A program made the translations under genes and the position numbers. From SYFY01 sp041752315 (GTDB lineage Bacteria; Pseudomonadota; Gammaproteobacteria; Pseudomonadales; Azotimanducaceae), in contig JBGSHJ010000050.1 of assembly GCA_041752315.1 (NCBI GenBank), forward strand, positions 62,001-126,000: a DNA stretch of 64,000 bases, read 5' to 3'. Under the pieces are notes generated by a model. The model was not told the origin of the DNA. It did not search any database and was given only the letters and a program-made list of their open reading frames with translations. Positions 63,638 to 64,000 of this stretch are shown piece after piece (position 1 is the first letter of the stretch; every line of letters begins with the position of its first letter).

Positions 63638-64000
63638 ATGTTGCGGATCGAACATCTCTGCAGGACCTATCCCGGCGGTATTCGCGCTCTCGACGACGTT
63701 ACCCTTCGTATCCCCAAGGGCATGTTCGGACTGCTCGGTCCTAACGGCGCCGGCAAGTCGACCCTCATGCGAACGCTGGCCACCTTGCAGGAACCCGACA
63801 GTGGCAGCATTCATCTGGATGAAATCGACGCCCTCAAGGACCCTCAGGCACTGCGGCGTCAACTCGGTTACCTGCCACAGGAATTTGGCGCCTATCCGCG
63901 TACCTCGCCCGAGGTGATGCTCAAACACATCGCCGCGCTGAAGGGGATCCCGTCGGCTGAGCGCCAGGGACTGGTGGACTACCTGTTGTCCCGCACCAAT
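63638..64000 (+). CDS. ABC transporter ATPase, 3' end cut by window edge
   Basis: The first 121 codons of an ABC ATPase begin at 63638 (MLRIEHLCRTYPG). Walker A is GPNGAGKST at about residue 36-44, and the Q-loop is YLPQEFGAYPRTS. The pattern fits the CcmA/NatA branch used for drug or lipid export. The signature motif and Walker B lie beyond the window. It is divergent from iscR. Confidence 0.85.
   Translation, partial: MLRIEHLCRTYPGGIRALDDVTLRIPKGMFGLLGPNGAGKSTLMRTLATLQEPDSGSIHLDEIDALKDPQALRRQLGYLPQEFGAYPRTSPEVMLKHIAALKGIPSAERQGLVDYLLSRTN

Overview
The window looks like a chromosomal segment of a GC-rich (roughly 60%) gammaproteobacterium. The best evidence is the right end, which carries rlmN, pilF/pilW, rodZ, hisS, yfgM, bamB and der in the order typical of that class, preceded by iscR, iscS and ndk. 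The middle is rich in cytochrome P450s, CoA-transferases, an acyl-CoA dehydrogenase, a Rieske oxygenase and short-chain dehydrogenases, which suggests an environmental (marine or soil) heterotroph using lipids, terpenoids or aromatics. No rRNA, tRNA, CRISPR array, prophage or intact insertion sequence was recognised.

Layout. 1-4056 (-): N-terminal 1352 codons of a giant type V autotransporter, cut by the window edge. 4174-7334 (+): a membrane Ser/Thr protein kinase translationally coupled to a secreted caspase-like peptidase with Sel1 repeats, followed by a hairpin terminator. 7815-13621 (+): porin, pstS, pstC, pstA, pstB and phoU behind a Pho-box-like site. 13847-15013: AraC-type regulator with a membrane sensor. 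15168-18256: ABC ATPase plus two FtsX-like permeases. 18640-20631: small unknown protein, 2Fe-2S ferredoxin and Rieske oxygenase. 20657-23203 (-): tandem CaiB/BaiF CoA-transferase. 23413-25826: DUF2845 protein and a DUF4212/sodium-solute symporter pair. 25851-27919 (-): glycosyltransferase plus PhyH-like oxygenase. 28013-31499 (-): malate synthase G and acyl-CoA dehydrogenase. 31635-35365: MAPEG, small and ABM-like proteins, an HpaH-like hydratase and a ceramidase-like lipoprotein. 35465-43904: three P450s, SDR, VOC protein, LysR regulator and GPH-type transporter. 43891-47259 (-): cysNC and an N-terminally extended cysD for PAPS synthesis. 47437-49668: a nitronate monooxygenase lacking a normal start codon, and an aldo/keto reductase. 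49792-53120: xseA, M23 peptidase, TetR and cupin. 53177-63442 (-): the housekeeping run from der up to iscR. 63638-64000 (+): start of an ABC ATPase, cut by the window edge.

How the genes fit together. The porin-pst-phoU block is a phosphate-scavenging unit that is probably PhoB-controlled. CysD plus CysNC makes PAPS from sulfate. The catabolic centre pairs CoA activation (CaiB), acyl-CoA oxidation, hydroxylation (P450, Rieske with its ferredoxin) and glyoxylate use (malate synthase G). The right end handles Fe-S assembly, rRNA methylation, pilus assembly, cell shape, outer-membrane assembly and ribosome assembly. iscR has a strong IscR type-1-like operator.

Most unusual points: the kinase-caspase pair beside the autotransporter; the roughly 200-residue uncharacterised extension of CysD; the ATC codon where the nitronate monooxygenase start is expected; a P450 with His replacing the conserved I-helix acid; and tandem repeats plus a G10 tract between ndk and iscS.
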